From Neocallimastix lanati (nom. inval.) (taxonomy: Eukaryota; Neocallimastigomycota; Neocallimastigomycetes; Neocallimastigales; Neocallimastigaceae), in contig JACVTC010000025.1 in NCBI GenBank assembly GCA_016946835.1, positions 673,501 to 737,500 of the forward strand: DNA of 64,000 nucleotides, read 5' to 3'. Below the pieces are notes generated by a model, which worked only from the letters and a program-made list of their open reading frames with translations, was not told where the DNA came from and ran no database searches. Of the stretch, positions 21,101-33,277 are shown in pieces. The position numbers and the translations under genes are program-made. Each line of letters begins with the position of its first letter. Positions within the stretch are counted from its first letter, which is position 1.

Positions 21101-23072
21101 AAGTTTTTTAACCATTGTATTAGAGTCTAGATTATCATTATGTTCAAATTCATCCAGTAAACATGTGAATTTATTATGAGAGAGGATTGCTTCACGTTTA
21201 TCCCTACAAATTCGATTAGACCACTTAATTTGTTTATCCCGAGGGGGAGTAACAAAACCATCAGGAGATATTTTTTTACAAGAAAGAATAAGTGGTAAAT
21301 GGTCAGAGATGTCATTAAAAGAGTAGCATACAGAAGCAATATTCAGATAATTTCTTAATTTATCGTTCACTACTATAAAATCAATACAAGAATTCTTTCC
21401 ACCATTAGACCAAGTAAATTGATGACCAACCATATCCATAACAAACCATTGAGGGGAAATTCTAAGAATAAGATCTTTGAGTTGTTGCTTAGTCATGTTG
21501 AAATCACCAACAATAGCCGAAGGGTTATTCTGATGGTTCTTGAGCCAATTAGCAAAATCAGTTTCCGCTTTTTCTCTAGAGTCTTTGTGTTTTTTGCTAG
21601 GGATGTAAATGTTCCCTAAAGAACATCTGACACCCCAAAAAGAGAATATATTTACTGAGAGTATATATCTATATTCAAAATCATCATTAGTGAATTGGCA
21701 AGAGGAGTGCACACCTATATAAAGGCCCCTCATACCAGGGATTTTTTTGTCCGCACGTCTCAGTACTGTTCTATAATGATTAAGGAATGGATATGAGTTA
21801 GAAAAGGAGTTAAGGAATGAACTATTACCGACTTCTTGAAGACAAATACAAATAGGATTAAAGATTGAATTAAAATTGGTAAGTCCGTCACGTTTTTCAG
21901 AATTCCAACCATTTATGTTCCAGCTAATACAGAGATTGAAATATTTAGTATTCGAGAAAGGGTTAGCATACAGGAGGCTTTCAGAGATGGGGATTGAGGG
22001 TTCAGAATAATACCTGGTTCTATTATGATTAACATTACTAAATGTGCGTATCCTTGAAGTAATCTTCCATTTAATTCTTTTAACAGGTAAGTGCTTAGTA
22101 ATCAAATAAATAACCTTCAAATAATCCGTACAATTATTATAGTTAACTCTTAGGATGAAGTAGTTTTCCATATTAATATAGTGTTTTTTAACGATTCCAT
22201 GAACAACTTCATTACAATTTGATATCTTTTTGCTTAAAAATTCCCATAGTCTACTTTCAGTCCAAGATTCAAGATCATGAATGAAAATTAAAACAAATTT
22301 ATCATGGTCAGGACCATAAAGTCGCAGACCTCTTCGTATAGTTGACATAATAAAATAAAAAACTTATCTATATTAATAAAAAGTAAGTGTAATAAAAAAA
22401 TAAAAAAATAAAATTAGTAAAAATTAAAAAATTAAAAAAATAAAAATTTATTGCTGTTGTCTTCTCTTTCGTGTATATTGTTTGCTAAAACTTGTTTGTT
22501 TTTCTTTCTTTTTGTGTTGACTAGTTTTAATTAATGATTTTCAATTATAAATTCCTGTTTTATGTAAAAATTTCTGTAAAATAATCATATATAATATAAA
22601 ATTTAAATGTTAATGAAATAATAGTTGTGAAAAACTATAAAAAGATTCCCATCCGTTAAATAATGTCTCAAACACAAGCTTTGGAGTGAATCAATCTCCT
22701 ACATTTCCATTTTACAATAGCTACATGAGAGTATAAATAATACTATAGAAAAAAACATATACAAAATAATGCTAAAGTAAAAAATACAATAGATTCATTA
22801 CAATGATAATATGTAGAAACTACATGATATTATTAATTGTACAACTCCAATGTTACTACATATCCAGTTTAAGACATTATAGAACGTCAAGTTCACTTTC
22901 TACAGTCTTCCAGTATTCCAGATTTCTCTCTTCGTACTAGAAGCCACTTTAGAAAGGATAACCATTGATTATCATCAGAATCACAGAAAGCTGTAATTAG
23001 TACACCTGATATAGGTTATTCCTTTTCCATCAACCCTCCATGGACCTGGAAAAACAGTCCACTTCATTGGGG
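18135..23072 (-). mobile_element. Full-length LINE, lineage A, copy 4
   Basis: Minus-strand element with a 38-base poly-A tail (T run 18135-18172), a 3' end of TTCCTAGTCT, one ORF (18263-22348), a 5' UTR nearly identical to copy 1 and a single 126/127-bp monomer (22947-23072). Differences from copy 1 are scattered single bases and short A-run length changes. The 5' end meets a chimeric LINE fragment at 23073. Confidence 0.85.
18263..22348 (-). CDS. LINE polyprotein (lineage A, second copy)
   Basis: This 1361-residue protein has the same length as the copy-1 protein and differs at a few dozen residues by eye, for example NINGWN for NTNGWN, PGPDSIP for PGPDGIP and NESLDL for IESLDL. All endonuclease (LQE, GDFNM, CIDF, SDHLPL) and reverse transcriptase (FLDLKKAYDS, LFADDIVLL) catalytic residues and the C/H motif are kept. 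It is probably competent, although the Gly-to-Ser change in APGPDG is at a well-conserved reverse-transcriptase position and could weaken it. Confidence 0.9.
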   Translation of the reverse strand: MSTIRRGLRLYGPDHDKFVLIFIHDLESWTESRLWEFLSKKISNCNEVVHGIVKKHYINMENYFILRVNYNNCTDYLKVIYLITKHLPVKRIKWKITSRIRTFSNVNHNRTRYYSEPSIPISESLLYANPFSNTKYFNLCISWNINGWNSEKRDGLTNFNSIFNPICICLQEVGNSSFLNSFSNSYPFLNHYRTVLRRADKKIPGMRGLYIGVHSSCQFTNDDFEYRYILSVNIFSFWGVRCSLGNIYIPSKKHKDSREKAETDFANWLKNHQNNPSAIVGDFNMTKQQLKDLILRISPQWFVMDMVGHQFTWSNGGKNSCIDFIVVNDKLRNYLNIASVCYSFNDISDHLPLILSCKKISPDGFVTPPRDKQIKWSNRICRDKREAILSHNKFTCLLDEFEHNDNLDSNTMVKKLLDTANKIGDDIQARVPTNLQGSAFHCPAYIKKLSHEKHLFYKRIKNFKLSNDLSNLQEFCDLSKEYRVLSDYIISIKRNIRNIRFKYLIHSIGECFLKNDAQRGWSGLKKISKPSYSPSQSPVYIKDKEGNVLVSQEDQLNRFAEHYEELASDITGHSLNENYWKRILNNSSTPQVSWDINQPISMSEIHSTVLSMKNNKAPGPDSIPTEFFKAFFNSESRNSSQDDSNQEVTYSDCAKCLLLLFNKIWDGDFPNEWNSASIVSIPKKGDLSDCNNYRGISLINVGLKILSKIVTKRISDYAFSNGIIRPEQFGFRNKEECISLFVSIREICQRRKFKDKFTFLAFLDLKKAYDSVPIYNILTKLDNLGIRGKCLQFITNLYLTSKARANFNGKLSKEFPIHRGVRQGCPLSPILFNIFINDIFDKCKRYGVITEKKKCCGGLFADDIVLLAPTKSSLKNLLNIAHDWGIKNEMTFGINKCATLVVKPKNFIPSRHYENPTFRLGMNYIPSTNQYTYLGIPFNESLDLKPIIAKMNSKINYTVNSFFSFLTNRNVPFYFKTRILVSFVLSSVLYYAPLLGSNKKNTEKAQTAFNRGLYWSFGFKNKTSNTSIYNMSKELSIPPIASFCAKAMIRCFKKWKDSSCIISHLVKNIPTLSHYSWTKKARSLAVHKHSNKLPGEIRKFYWENIHYSSTPAIRSTKYKKFKFGFKKFIHRLSLKYSQFSLGFFWIGRIKCGFKFDVKTYVKSNLVSENCPTYCPCCGESNSISSFTHWILLCPKFEEFRQHFIPFVDEIFINFSLIVHEKSLNIPDDKEEDFDDNINFYVLCILLGGNAVFEILKIGSGERRRLINNIFQSPSNESSFPISFFVGLAEFLTNVMPIVIGDFYTMIDLYSVRPTVVKSVDVVTIRQRRNSDTDSNDNFHPHGVIFDEWEELEAFSSSKLIT

Positions 23073-23482
23073 ATTAATATAGTCATTGTTTTCTGTATTT
23101 GTTTTACCATTTTTAGAGAAGGAACCGATACACCAAAATAGACCAGTATTAATTAATGTTTGAATTCTAGCCGTTCTAGATTTGTTTGAACCAAGTAAAG
23201 GAGAATAATAAATTACTTTACTAATAACAAAGGATTGAAGAACTTTTTTCTTGTATACAATAGGAATAAGTTTATTTGAAAAGAAACGTGTAAATGAAAG
23301 AAGGGATTTTATGAGGTACGTACACATTACCAATAGAACATTTAGTGAAATTCCAAAAATTATAAGTATACAAGGTAATAATATACTCATAAGTGTTGTT
23401 TTCAAGAGAGGCTTGACAAGAATTATGAAACCCTATATAAAGTCCTCTTTTACCGGGAATTTCATTATTAGCTTTTTTGAAG
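23073..23482 (-). mobile_element. Chimeric LINE fragment: lineage-C RT joined to lineage-B endonuclease
   Basis: 23075-23310 matches lineage C at about 14389-14624 (post-RT region, SLLSFTRFFSNK... on the minus strand). From 23311 the sequence switches without a gap to lineage B at about 11320-11490 (endonuclease, IPGKRGLYIGFHNSC and KCSIGNVYVP). On the minus strand the order is B endonuclease then C RT region, with a readable frame across the join. Neither piece has a poly-A tail. The few mismatches to the intact copies show that the donors were not these exact copies or that some time has passed. Confidence 0.8.
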
Positions 23483-24322
23483 AGACATTTCTCCACAATA
23501 GTACATATAAAAATTTCAAACATTAAAATATTTATTAATATTAATATCTCAACATTAATTACAACGTAAACTCTCAACCATAAAAAAAAACATTTTATTT
23601 TTCAATCAAAACTAATAAATAAAATAAGCACATAAATAACAAAATAAAATAATCTAAAAAATAAAAATAAAAATAGAAAACAAAACAAATATATAATTTA
23701 CTAATAATTAATTTTTTATTTTATTTTGTTTAGGTGTTAATTATTTATGATTGTTTTATAATTTATTTTTTTTATTATTTTTTTATTTTTTATTCGTTAT
23801 TTTATTAATTTGTTTATTTATTTCTTTTTAATTGAATTTTATTTTATTGATTTATTTTTTAAAAAATTTATTATGCTTTTAATTTATTTATTTATTTTAT
23901 TGAATTAAGATTATTTTTTTTCTCTGTTTTTTACCCTTTTCTTTTTTTTTTTTTATAATTTATTTTAATTTATTATATATAGTTTTATTGTAGTATATTA
24001 ATAATATATTGTTTTAAAATCCCTAATTTTAAATAGATTTAAAATTATAAAAAAAGGGAATATCAAAATATTTCAAATATAATTTAAAAATGAGTTCACA
24101 AAGAGGAAAATTAAAGTAAAAAATAAAATTACATATTTCATTTTTTTTTATTTAAATTTATAAAATTTAAAAAATATATATTATATAAATAATTATAAAA
24201 AATTAAAATTTAATTAGCATTTCTATATTTTTATAAAATTCATTTTTTTTAATTATACATTATTTATTTATCATAAATTTTTTAAAAATATTAATAATTA
24301 CCCTTTTTTTAAATTAAATCAT
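23483..24322. other. AT-rich intergenic region, no gene
   Basis: There are runs of A and T and short TTTATTTA tracts only. The right part is the 3' flank of the succinyl-CoA ligase gene. I see no coding frame, RNA gene or element. Confidence 0.6.
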
Positions 24323-26136
24323 TTAAAGTAAGTTACGAGCAACGAAAGTAGCCTTTAACTTTTCACCCATTTGAGCTGGAGAGGCAGAAACAACAACACC
24401 AGCAGATCTGAGAGCCTTGACCTTGTCGTCGGCACCACCCTTACCACCGGCAACAATAGCACCAGCGTGACCCATACGACGGCCTGGTGGAGCGGTACGA
24501 CCAGCAATGAAGGAAACAACTGGCTTTGGAACCTTACGGGTAAGGTTGTATTGCTTAAGGAATTCAGAGGCTTCTTCTTCAGCAGAACCACCAATTTCAC
24601 CAATAAGGATAATACCATCAGTGCTTTCATCATTAAGGAAGATCTTAAGAGCATCGATGAAGTTAGTACCGTTGAATGGATCACCACCAATACCGTAAAC
24701 AAGAGTTTGACCTAAACCAGCCTTAGTGGTTTGGTTAACAGCTTCGTAAGTAAGAGTACCAGAACGAGAAACAATACCAATTCTACCCTTGGTGTGAATG
24801 TGACCTGGCATAATACCGATCTTACATTCTTCAGCCTTGATGACACCTGGGCAGTTTGGACCAACAAGTCTGGTCTTAGATTGAGAGTTAAGAGCATCAA
24901 CAACCTTAACCATATCTTGTTGTGGAATACCTTCAGTAATACAGACAACTAATGGAACTTCAGCTTCAATGGCTTCTAAGATGGCAGCAGCAGCACCTGG
25001 TGGTGGGACGTAGATAACAGAAGCATCTGGGTGAAGGGCATTGCAAGCATCTTGAACAGACTTGTAAACTGGAAGACCTAAGTGAGTAGTACCAGCCTTC
25101 TTTGGGGAAACACCACCAAGCATTTTGGTACCGTAGGCAAGAGCGTTCTTAGCGTGGAAAGTACCCTACATTTTAATTAATACGAATTAAATATTTATAA
25201 TTTTATTAATTATTTATTTTTTTATTAAAATTATTTCAATTATTAAACTTTTTATATTTATTATTACGTTTTTCTTTTATTATATTATATTACTTACTTG
25301 TTTACCAGTGAAACCTTGGGTAATAACCTTGGTGTTCTTGTTGATAAGAAGGTTCTTTAAGGTTTGTTCATAAGCAGTAGAGTAAAGTCTCTTGCTGACA
25401 GCAGAAGCTATATTAAAATTTTAATTATAAAAAAATCTGTTATTACATATTTATTGTTCAACTCATCGATACTTTTTATTATTTTAATAAACAAATATGC
25501 TCTTAATTCAATAATATCATCTTTTTTTTTTTTACAACTATTTTCAATGCTTCTATATTTAACAATAACTTATTTTTTATAATTTTCATAAATAAAATTA
25601 CTTAATTTCTTTTTAATGAAATTAAAAAATATCATTAAAAAAAATTTTTCTCCATTATTTATAATACATATATATATATATTGTTTCGTAACAAAAAGAA
25701 AATTTTCGAGTTTTCTTTATTATACATTCTTTTTAAAAAAATAATTTAATATATTTATATTTTAACTTCAAAACTAATTTCCTTTTTTTTAAAAAAAGGA
25801 AAAAAGGAATCATAATAATAATAATAATATAAGGAAAATATTTATTATTCACAACTACTATGTCATTTTCATACACTAAACTCTTCTATGTTTTCATAAA
25901 AAAGTTTATTTCACTTAAAAATAACATTCATTTTAATTCATATAGGATAAATATCTAAATAAACTATCAATTCAAATTATTAAACATCATTTTTCCTTTT
26001 TATTAACCCCCTCTTTTTAATACACTATTGTTTTTCATTGTTTAGAAGCATTTTATACAAAAACGCTACATTCTTCTAGCACTAATTAATCTTTACCTGC
26101 AACCTTAGCACTAGATGAAACTTGATTTGAAATCAT
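24323..26136 (-). CDS. LSC1: Succinyl-CoA ligase (ADP/GDP-forming) alpha subunit, organelle-targeted, three exons
   Basis: It forms or cleaves succinyl-CoA with ATP or GTP production; in anaerobic fungi the enzyme works in the hydrogenosome, elsewhere in the mitochondrial citrate cycle. Exons read on the minus strand are 26136-26097, 25407-25298 and 25165-24323, giving 330 residues. Both introns (25408-26096, 25166-25297) have GT-AG ends (gtaaag, gtaagt; tag acceptors). The N-terminus [13 protein letters not shown] plus a second-exon start with SKRLYST looks like a cleavable organelle presequence. Intron 2 falls inside the CoA-binding motif [21 protein letters not shown] and the phospho-histidine motif [16 protein letters not shown] (His283) are intact. 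Codon use is strongly C/G-ending compared with the LINEs, typical of a highly expressed gene. The beta subunit is not in the window. Confidence 0.95.
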
Positions 26137-27000
26137 TTTAAATAAATGTTATTTTTTTAAATGATAAAAAAACTGTGAAGTTAAAAAAGAAAAAAAAAGT
26201 AAAAAGTTGGAAAATTTTTTTTATTTTATTAGTATTGAAAAATTATTAAAAAAAATTTTTTTGAATAGATAATTAATTTTAATATAATAAAGTAAATTGT
26301 ACAAAATTGACATAATATATTAATAATATAAATAAATATATAGAAAATATAAATTAATATATGATATATATTTACTAAGATGATTTGTTTAAATCAATAA
26401 ATAATATATACTCGTTATAATTTAATTTGATTAAGTAATTTATAATATTAAATATTACTATAAATAATAATAAATTATAAACTTTTTACATTAATAAATT
26501 GGTATGATATAATACAATATAATAGGAAAAAGAAAATATATATTAATTATATTTTATATAATATTAATATATATTACAGTAAAATTAAAATTAATAATCC
26601 ATATATTATAAAGAATTTTTAGAAAAAAATATTTTTATATAAAATTAATTTTAATAGATATATTCATTTATATTATAATATAATACATTATATATTACAT
26701 GAATAAAAAAATTAAAATAAAAATATATATTTCATTATATTAAAAGTTATTTACATATTTTATAGTGTATTTATACACTATTCCATTTAAAATTAATTTA
26801 TTATACTTTATATTTCTTTATATATTAAATAATATAATAAAGCTTTCCATCAATACAAATAAATGTATTAATTATTTAATAGTACATGTTTATATTTATA
26901 GTTAAAAGGTTATTAATTGATTTGACCTAAAATGGATAATATAAATTATTACATTAATTTATAAATAATGTATTATCAATTTGATTAAAAGGTTTTTTTT

Positions 27001-27006
27001 TACTAT

Positions 27007-27101
<95 letters not shown>

Positions 27102-27165
27102 TTTGTTTATTTATTGTTTATTTTTTTGTTTGTTTATTTATATATTTATTTATTTAGAATATAAA
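27001..27165. repeat. (TTTA)n microsatellite
   Basis: About 27 near-perfect copies of a 4-base unit, with a few TTTG variants at the right end. Confidence 0.95.
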
Positions 27166-27784
27166 ATTTTAATCATTCATTTTTAAGCATATTAATATTT
27201 ATAGTATTAGTGATATTATAAAGAACATATTTTTTTTCTTTATTAATATCATGTTTATTAATAATCTATATTATTTACTTATTATATTAATTCTAATTCT
27301 TAATTTTTATTATTACCTCAATTATTAATATTTATTTAGGTATTACGTATTGAAATTATTATTACCCAAGCAAACGTTTGCTTATTGAATGCTCCTCGGT
27401 ATAATAATAAAAAAAAATAGTAATAAGGATTACTACAATTATAATAAATTATATAAATTATTTCTAATAATATATCATTAAATATCATAATCATAATGAT
27501 AATAATAATAATAGTATAACAATTATAGGAATAACTTTACATAAAACTAGATATTTATTACTATTATTTAGATGTTTTATAATTTTACTTAATTTAATAA
27601 AAATTTTAAAGATAAAAAAAATGAAATTCAAGAATTAAATTATATATTCGATTTTTCTTTTTAGGTATTCTCGACTAGATCTTTTTCTTTTACTCTTCTC
27701 AAATATGCTTTAATATTTAATTATCATCAATTATATCATAATCATCAATTATCAGTTATTAATACCAATTATTAAAATAATTAT

Positions 27785-28005
27785 ATGAAATTATTATTAC
27801 TTATTATTACCTATTATTATTTATTAGTATTTTTATTATTTTTATTATTACTTATTATAACTTATTATTTATTATTACTTATTTATTATTACTTATTATT
27901 TATTATTATTTATTATTATTCATTATTATTTATTATTATTCATTATTATTTATTATTATTCATTATTATTTATTATTATTCATTATTATTTATTATTATT
28001 CAATT
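27785..28005. repeat. ATT-rich compound microsatellite with 20-bp higher-order unit
   Basis: TTATTATT tracts organise into repeats of TTATTATTTATTATTATTCA at 27890-28000. It is translated as Leu/Ile/Tyr only and is not coding. Confidence 0.85.
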
Positions 28006-30074
28006 AATAATTATTAATATTAGTTTTATTACATTAATATTATATAAATGTAGTGTTAATGTAAAAAACTGAAAGATTAAGTTAATAGAGTTCACTTCAT
28101 TTAAAACTACTTATTACGACTTTTTTTATTTCAATTATAAATAATTGCTATTTTCCATATATTATTGCTATTCATTAAATAACATATAAATAGAACATAT
28201 TTAGATTTCTGTATATATAAATTAATCATTTATATATTGATAATATGGTACATAGAAAGAAATGGTAAAAAAGGGTAATCCATTTTTTTAATATAACCAA
28301 TTATATAAATTTGAATTATATTACGTATTAATATATTATTTAAATATATTATAATATATTTAAATAGGAATATCTTTAAAGTACAAATTATTTTTTTTAT
28401 GGATCATATTATTTACTTCATATATTAAATTTAAATAGAATATATTGTTTATATATTGTTAATATATGAACAGTTAAGAATTGTTAATTTTTGATATATT
28501 ATAAAGAATAAAATACGAATATATTAAAAAAATATTAAATATAAATAAATAAAAATATATGAAAATATAAAGAGAAAATATGAAAATATAAAAAATTGAG
28601 TAAAATATGGAGAACCCTTGAAATAAATAAAGAATAAAAAATCAAAAGAATTTAAAATAAAAATTAATAATTACGTAATTGGATTTAAGCATTATTTTAT
28701 ATTCTTTCTTCAACGGATTATGCAATTCTTTTATTTATATTTATTTTTATTCGACGATATAGACAAAAAAAAAAAAAAGTTTAAGCCGTAATACAAGCAA
28801 TAAAAAAAAAAGTAAATATAAAATGAATCAGCATAGATTAAGAATTATTAATGTTGGAGAAGAAGTATTAAATAATACGTCTAACCAATATTATTATTTA
28901 TATAATACCATAATATATTTATCATAACAAAAAATTAATAGAAGATTAATTTATAATAAGTTATTAGCATAAAAATTTGACTTTCTTTTTTATATACCTT
29001 TTTATTCAATTTAACCATGAACCTTTTTAGGGTTAGGTATAAATATTCAAATAATATAAATCTTATATAATAATAATAATAAAGTAATTATTATATAATA
29101 TATATACATTTTTTATTTTATGATTCCTCCATCTTATACTAAATAAAAGAAAAAAATATATATAATATACAATATATATAAATATATTTTACTTCTTTCG
29201 ATTATAATGTTGATATATACAATAATGTATGATCTTATTTAAAAATGAAGCAATAAATAAAAAACATATTTATTTATTATTTATTTATTTATTTTAGTCT
29301 ATTATTGCAGTAGGAAAATAAATACATTATATATAATTTCAATGTATTTTCTTATTCATAATATGAAAAAATGTATTAATATATTAATACTGCACAATTG
29401 TATATACGCTATTTGCATAATTAATTAGTATTAATTAGTACTAATTAGTAGTATAAAACTAATCTATCTCATTAAAATTATAATTTATTATTTATTATTT
29501 ATTATTTACTTTTGATTATTTATTATTACTTTATTATTTAATTATTTAATTAGTTATTATCTATTATTTATTATTTAATTATTTATTATTTATTTATTAT
29601 AATTCAATTATTATTATTATTTATTATTATTATTTATTATTTATTAATTATTTATTATTAAATTAACGAAATACTATTATTAATGGAATATTGAGCAAAT
29701 TATTATTTACTAAAAAAGAAAATCAAAAGTATAAAATAGACATTCCTATTAATTAAAACATAATAGTCAAGTTATTATATTGAACTATCTTTTATAATAT
29801 CATACTTTAGGACATATATATATTTATTCATATCAAAAGTGTGATTTAATAATAATCAATAAATATAAAATAACTAAAATTAAAATCTTTTTTACTATGG
29901 CTCTAAATACAGCAATTTAAAAATACTACAAGAATTAAGATAATTTAACAATAGGATTACTAACGATATTAAAATATATTATTCACTATTATTCATTTAG
30001 TAAAAGCTGATAATATTTTTTAGTTTAATATTAATTATTATTCATATGAAACAGTTAACAGTATTATCATGATT

Positions 30075-30440
30075 TATTATTATTTATTATTCAATTATTT
30101 AATTATTTATTATTTATTATTTATTATTTATTATTTATTATTTATTATATATTATTTATTATTTATTATATATTATTTATTATTTATTATTTATTATAAA
30201 TTATTTATTATTTATTATTTATTATTTATTATTTATTATTCAATTATTTATTATTCAATTATTTATTATTTATTATTTATTATTCAATTATTTATTATTT
30301 ATTATTTATTATTTATTATTTATTATTTATTATTTATTATTTATTATTTATTATTTATTATTTATTATTTATTATTTATTATTTATTATTTATTATTTAT
30401 TATTTATTATTTATTATTTATTATTTATTATTATTTATTG
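30075..30440. repeat. 7-bp (TTTATTA)n minisatellite
   Basis: About 50 units of a 7-base motif with occasional TTCAATTA variants. The same motif recurs at 32681-32780 and, in reverse complement, at 51210-51720. A 7-base period keeps all frames open. Confidence 0.95.
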
Positions 30441-32538
30441 CAATTGTTCAATCTGCAACAAAAAAAAAAAAAAAGTGTTATCATTAATTTTATTTTAATC
30501 ATTAATATATTATATTATATTATATTATATTTTATATTAAATATCAATAATATGTAATAAATTTATATATATATAAATTTTCGTTTAAAGCATTTTTTAA
30601 TAAAAAAATAAAAATAAAAAATAATCCATATAAAAAAAAGAAGTTTATAATAATTTTTAATAATAATTTTAATATGCAATTTCCTTCCCATTTTATTGGC
30701 CAAAAGGAAATCCGGATGTTAAAATTAACACCTAGAAAAATGATTTGTTCTTTCCATTTTCATATCCTATAATAGTATAATGAAAAATAAAATATATCAT
30801 TCCTAAATAATTATATACACTTCAATTTCGATTCAATTGAACTGAGTTAATTGAAATATATTAATAATATATTTAATTATAGAAGGAAAAAATTGATCAT
30901 CCATAGATCCAATAAAAAACCTTTAAAAAAAATTTTTTTTTCTTAATACAAATTCAAATTTAGATAAAATTAAAAAAATAAAAAAAAAATAAAAAAAATA
31001 AAATATTTAATAAAATAATTTATTTAAATATTCATTTATTTATTTATTTATTAATGAATAAATTAATAAATATAAATAATTTTATATATTACATAAATAT
31101 AAATGATTTCATTATTTAATTGGTAAATTATATAAATTAATATAAAATAAAAAAAAGATGTACTATACATTAATAAATTTCAATTAAAATAAAGTATAAT
31201 AAAAAATAAATATATAAGACTATATTGTTTTATATAATAATAGTATACATAATATATGAATAGATTTGATTTTTTTATAATAAAGATAATACATCGAAAA
31301 TAAAAATATATATATTTATATATGGTATAATATATTTCAATGTATTATATATTTATTAAAATGTATTCAAATATATATAATGATATTATTAAATTGAATA
31401 TGAGATTGTGTTTATTTGTATACATATTGATAATAATATAGGTATCAATACATTAGGATATTTATATATTTAATTTACATATTACTAAAAAAGGAAATTA
31501 TTAAAAATAAAATAATAATAATTTACACGTAATTCTTAATTCAATTTAAGATCAATTAAGTCAATACCGAGAATTAATTTTTAAAAAAAAATGGTTTAAA
31601 CGTACTTACTTAATTAAAATTTATAAGCCATTTTATATAAAAATTCTTTATTAATGAATGTACAAAATTTATTATTTTTTCAATTTACAATATATACTAA
31701 AAGTAATACTCAAGTAAAAAAAGCCACTAGCTATCAATATGTCATTAATATTTATATTATTACGTAATAGATTTGAAGAGTAATCAACAAAGCCAATAAT
31801 ATAGCAAAATAATAAAATAAAATTAAAAATATTTTTTAAGAAATTACTGGAGTAGATCTTATATAGTAAAACATTGAAATAAAGCAAAGAATAGTTTAGT
31901 GTAGTAAATAATAACTAGCTAATTTTATAATAAACTTCTTTTTATTCTTTTAAGAATTTCTTTGATAAAGAATGAAGAACTAATTTTAATATTTTATATT
32001 TTCAAAAAAAAAAAAAATAAAAATATATATATATATATAATATAAATAGCAATAATAAAAAAATAAATATAAAAATATACATATCAATTATATATATTGA
32101 AAAATAAAATATTTCATAGTTCATTTAACATCTAAAATTGCAAAGTATTATTAAAAATAAATAAATGATATAAATGATATAATATAGGTTATAATTATAA
32201 AAATCATTTACCATTAAATCATATCCTTAGAATTAAAATATCAAAAAGTTTAAATATACACTACAAAAAGTAATAAAACTATTTTGAAGAATTTTGTTCT
32301 TTTTTTTTTTTTTTTTTTTTTTTTGAATATAAAGGTAGTTTTACAATTTGCTTTTTTTTTATTTATCATATAATATATTTAATTAAAAAAAAAAAATTGT
32401 ATTCATCTTTTATTTTTCAAATGGTAAATGAACTTTATTTACAGAAGAAAACCAAAGTTTTATTTAATACAAAGCTAATACTAATGGGTCACTTATAATA
32501 ATATATACAAAAACTAATAAAGTATGGCAATGATATTC

Positions 32539-32577
<39 letters not shown>

Positions 32578-32680
32578 GATATACAGTAAAAAATAAATTT
32601 TTAAAATTTAATTTTGGTATAAAAATAGTAGTACTAATTTTCATTCATTATTAATGAGTTATTAATCACAAATTATTTAT

Positions 32681-32780
32681 TATTTATTATTTATTATTTA
32701 TTATTTATTATTTATTATTTATTATTTATTATTTATTATTTATTATTTATTATTTATTATTTATTATTTATTATTTATTA
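32681..32780. repeat. 7-bp (TTTATTA)n minisatellite, second array
   Basis: About 14 near-perfect units of the same heptamer as at 30.1 kb, followed by a short TTGATTA variant array to about 32825. Confidence 0.95.
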
Positions 32781-33232
32781 ATAAATACTCTTTTTATTAT
32801 TGATTATTGATTATTGATTATTGATTAATGAATATTGATTATTATTTAATTATTTATATTTTATTTTTTATTAAAATTTTAATAAAATATAATTTGTTAT
32901 TTTGGCTTGATCAGTAAACTTTTTTATGGTATATTACATTCATTAATATATTATTAAAGATCATATATTAAATTATATTATTAATATACATTATGAATTC
33001 ATCAATGAAAATATATATATTATATTTAGATCAATAATATTTATTAAATAATTTTTTTCTATATGAAATAAAATTTTTTATACATAAATCTTCTATTTAT
33101 TCCTGATTTACATAATTAATATTAGCCCAAGTTATTTATGATGAAATAAAAAATTATTTTTAATATTAACCAATCATTTTTACCAATTCTTTATTTACTT
33201 TTTTTTTTCTCTTTTTTTCTATTTAAATTTAT

Positions 33233-33277
<45 letters not shown>

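Noticed and set aside
24371-24952. Several 60-115-residue frames overlapping the succinyl-CoA ligase gene on both strands
   Set aside because: Shadows of a C/G-ending codon gene; the ligase frame matches its family end to end.
30069-30557. 162-residue Leu/Ile/Tyr frame
   Set aside because: Translation of a 7-bp repeat, open in every frame; not a protein.
31672-31887. 71-residue minus-strand frame with a hydrophobic stretch
   Set aside because: Composition (Leu, Ile, Phe, Asn, Tyr) is what AT-rich non-coding DNA gives; no homology signal or splice context.
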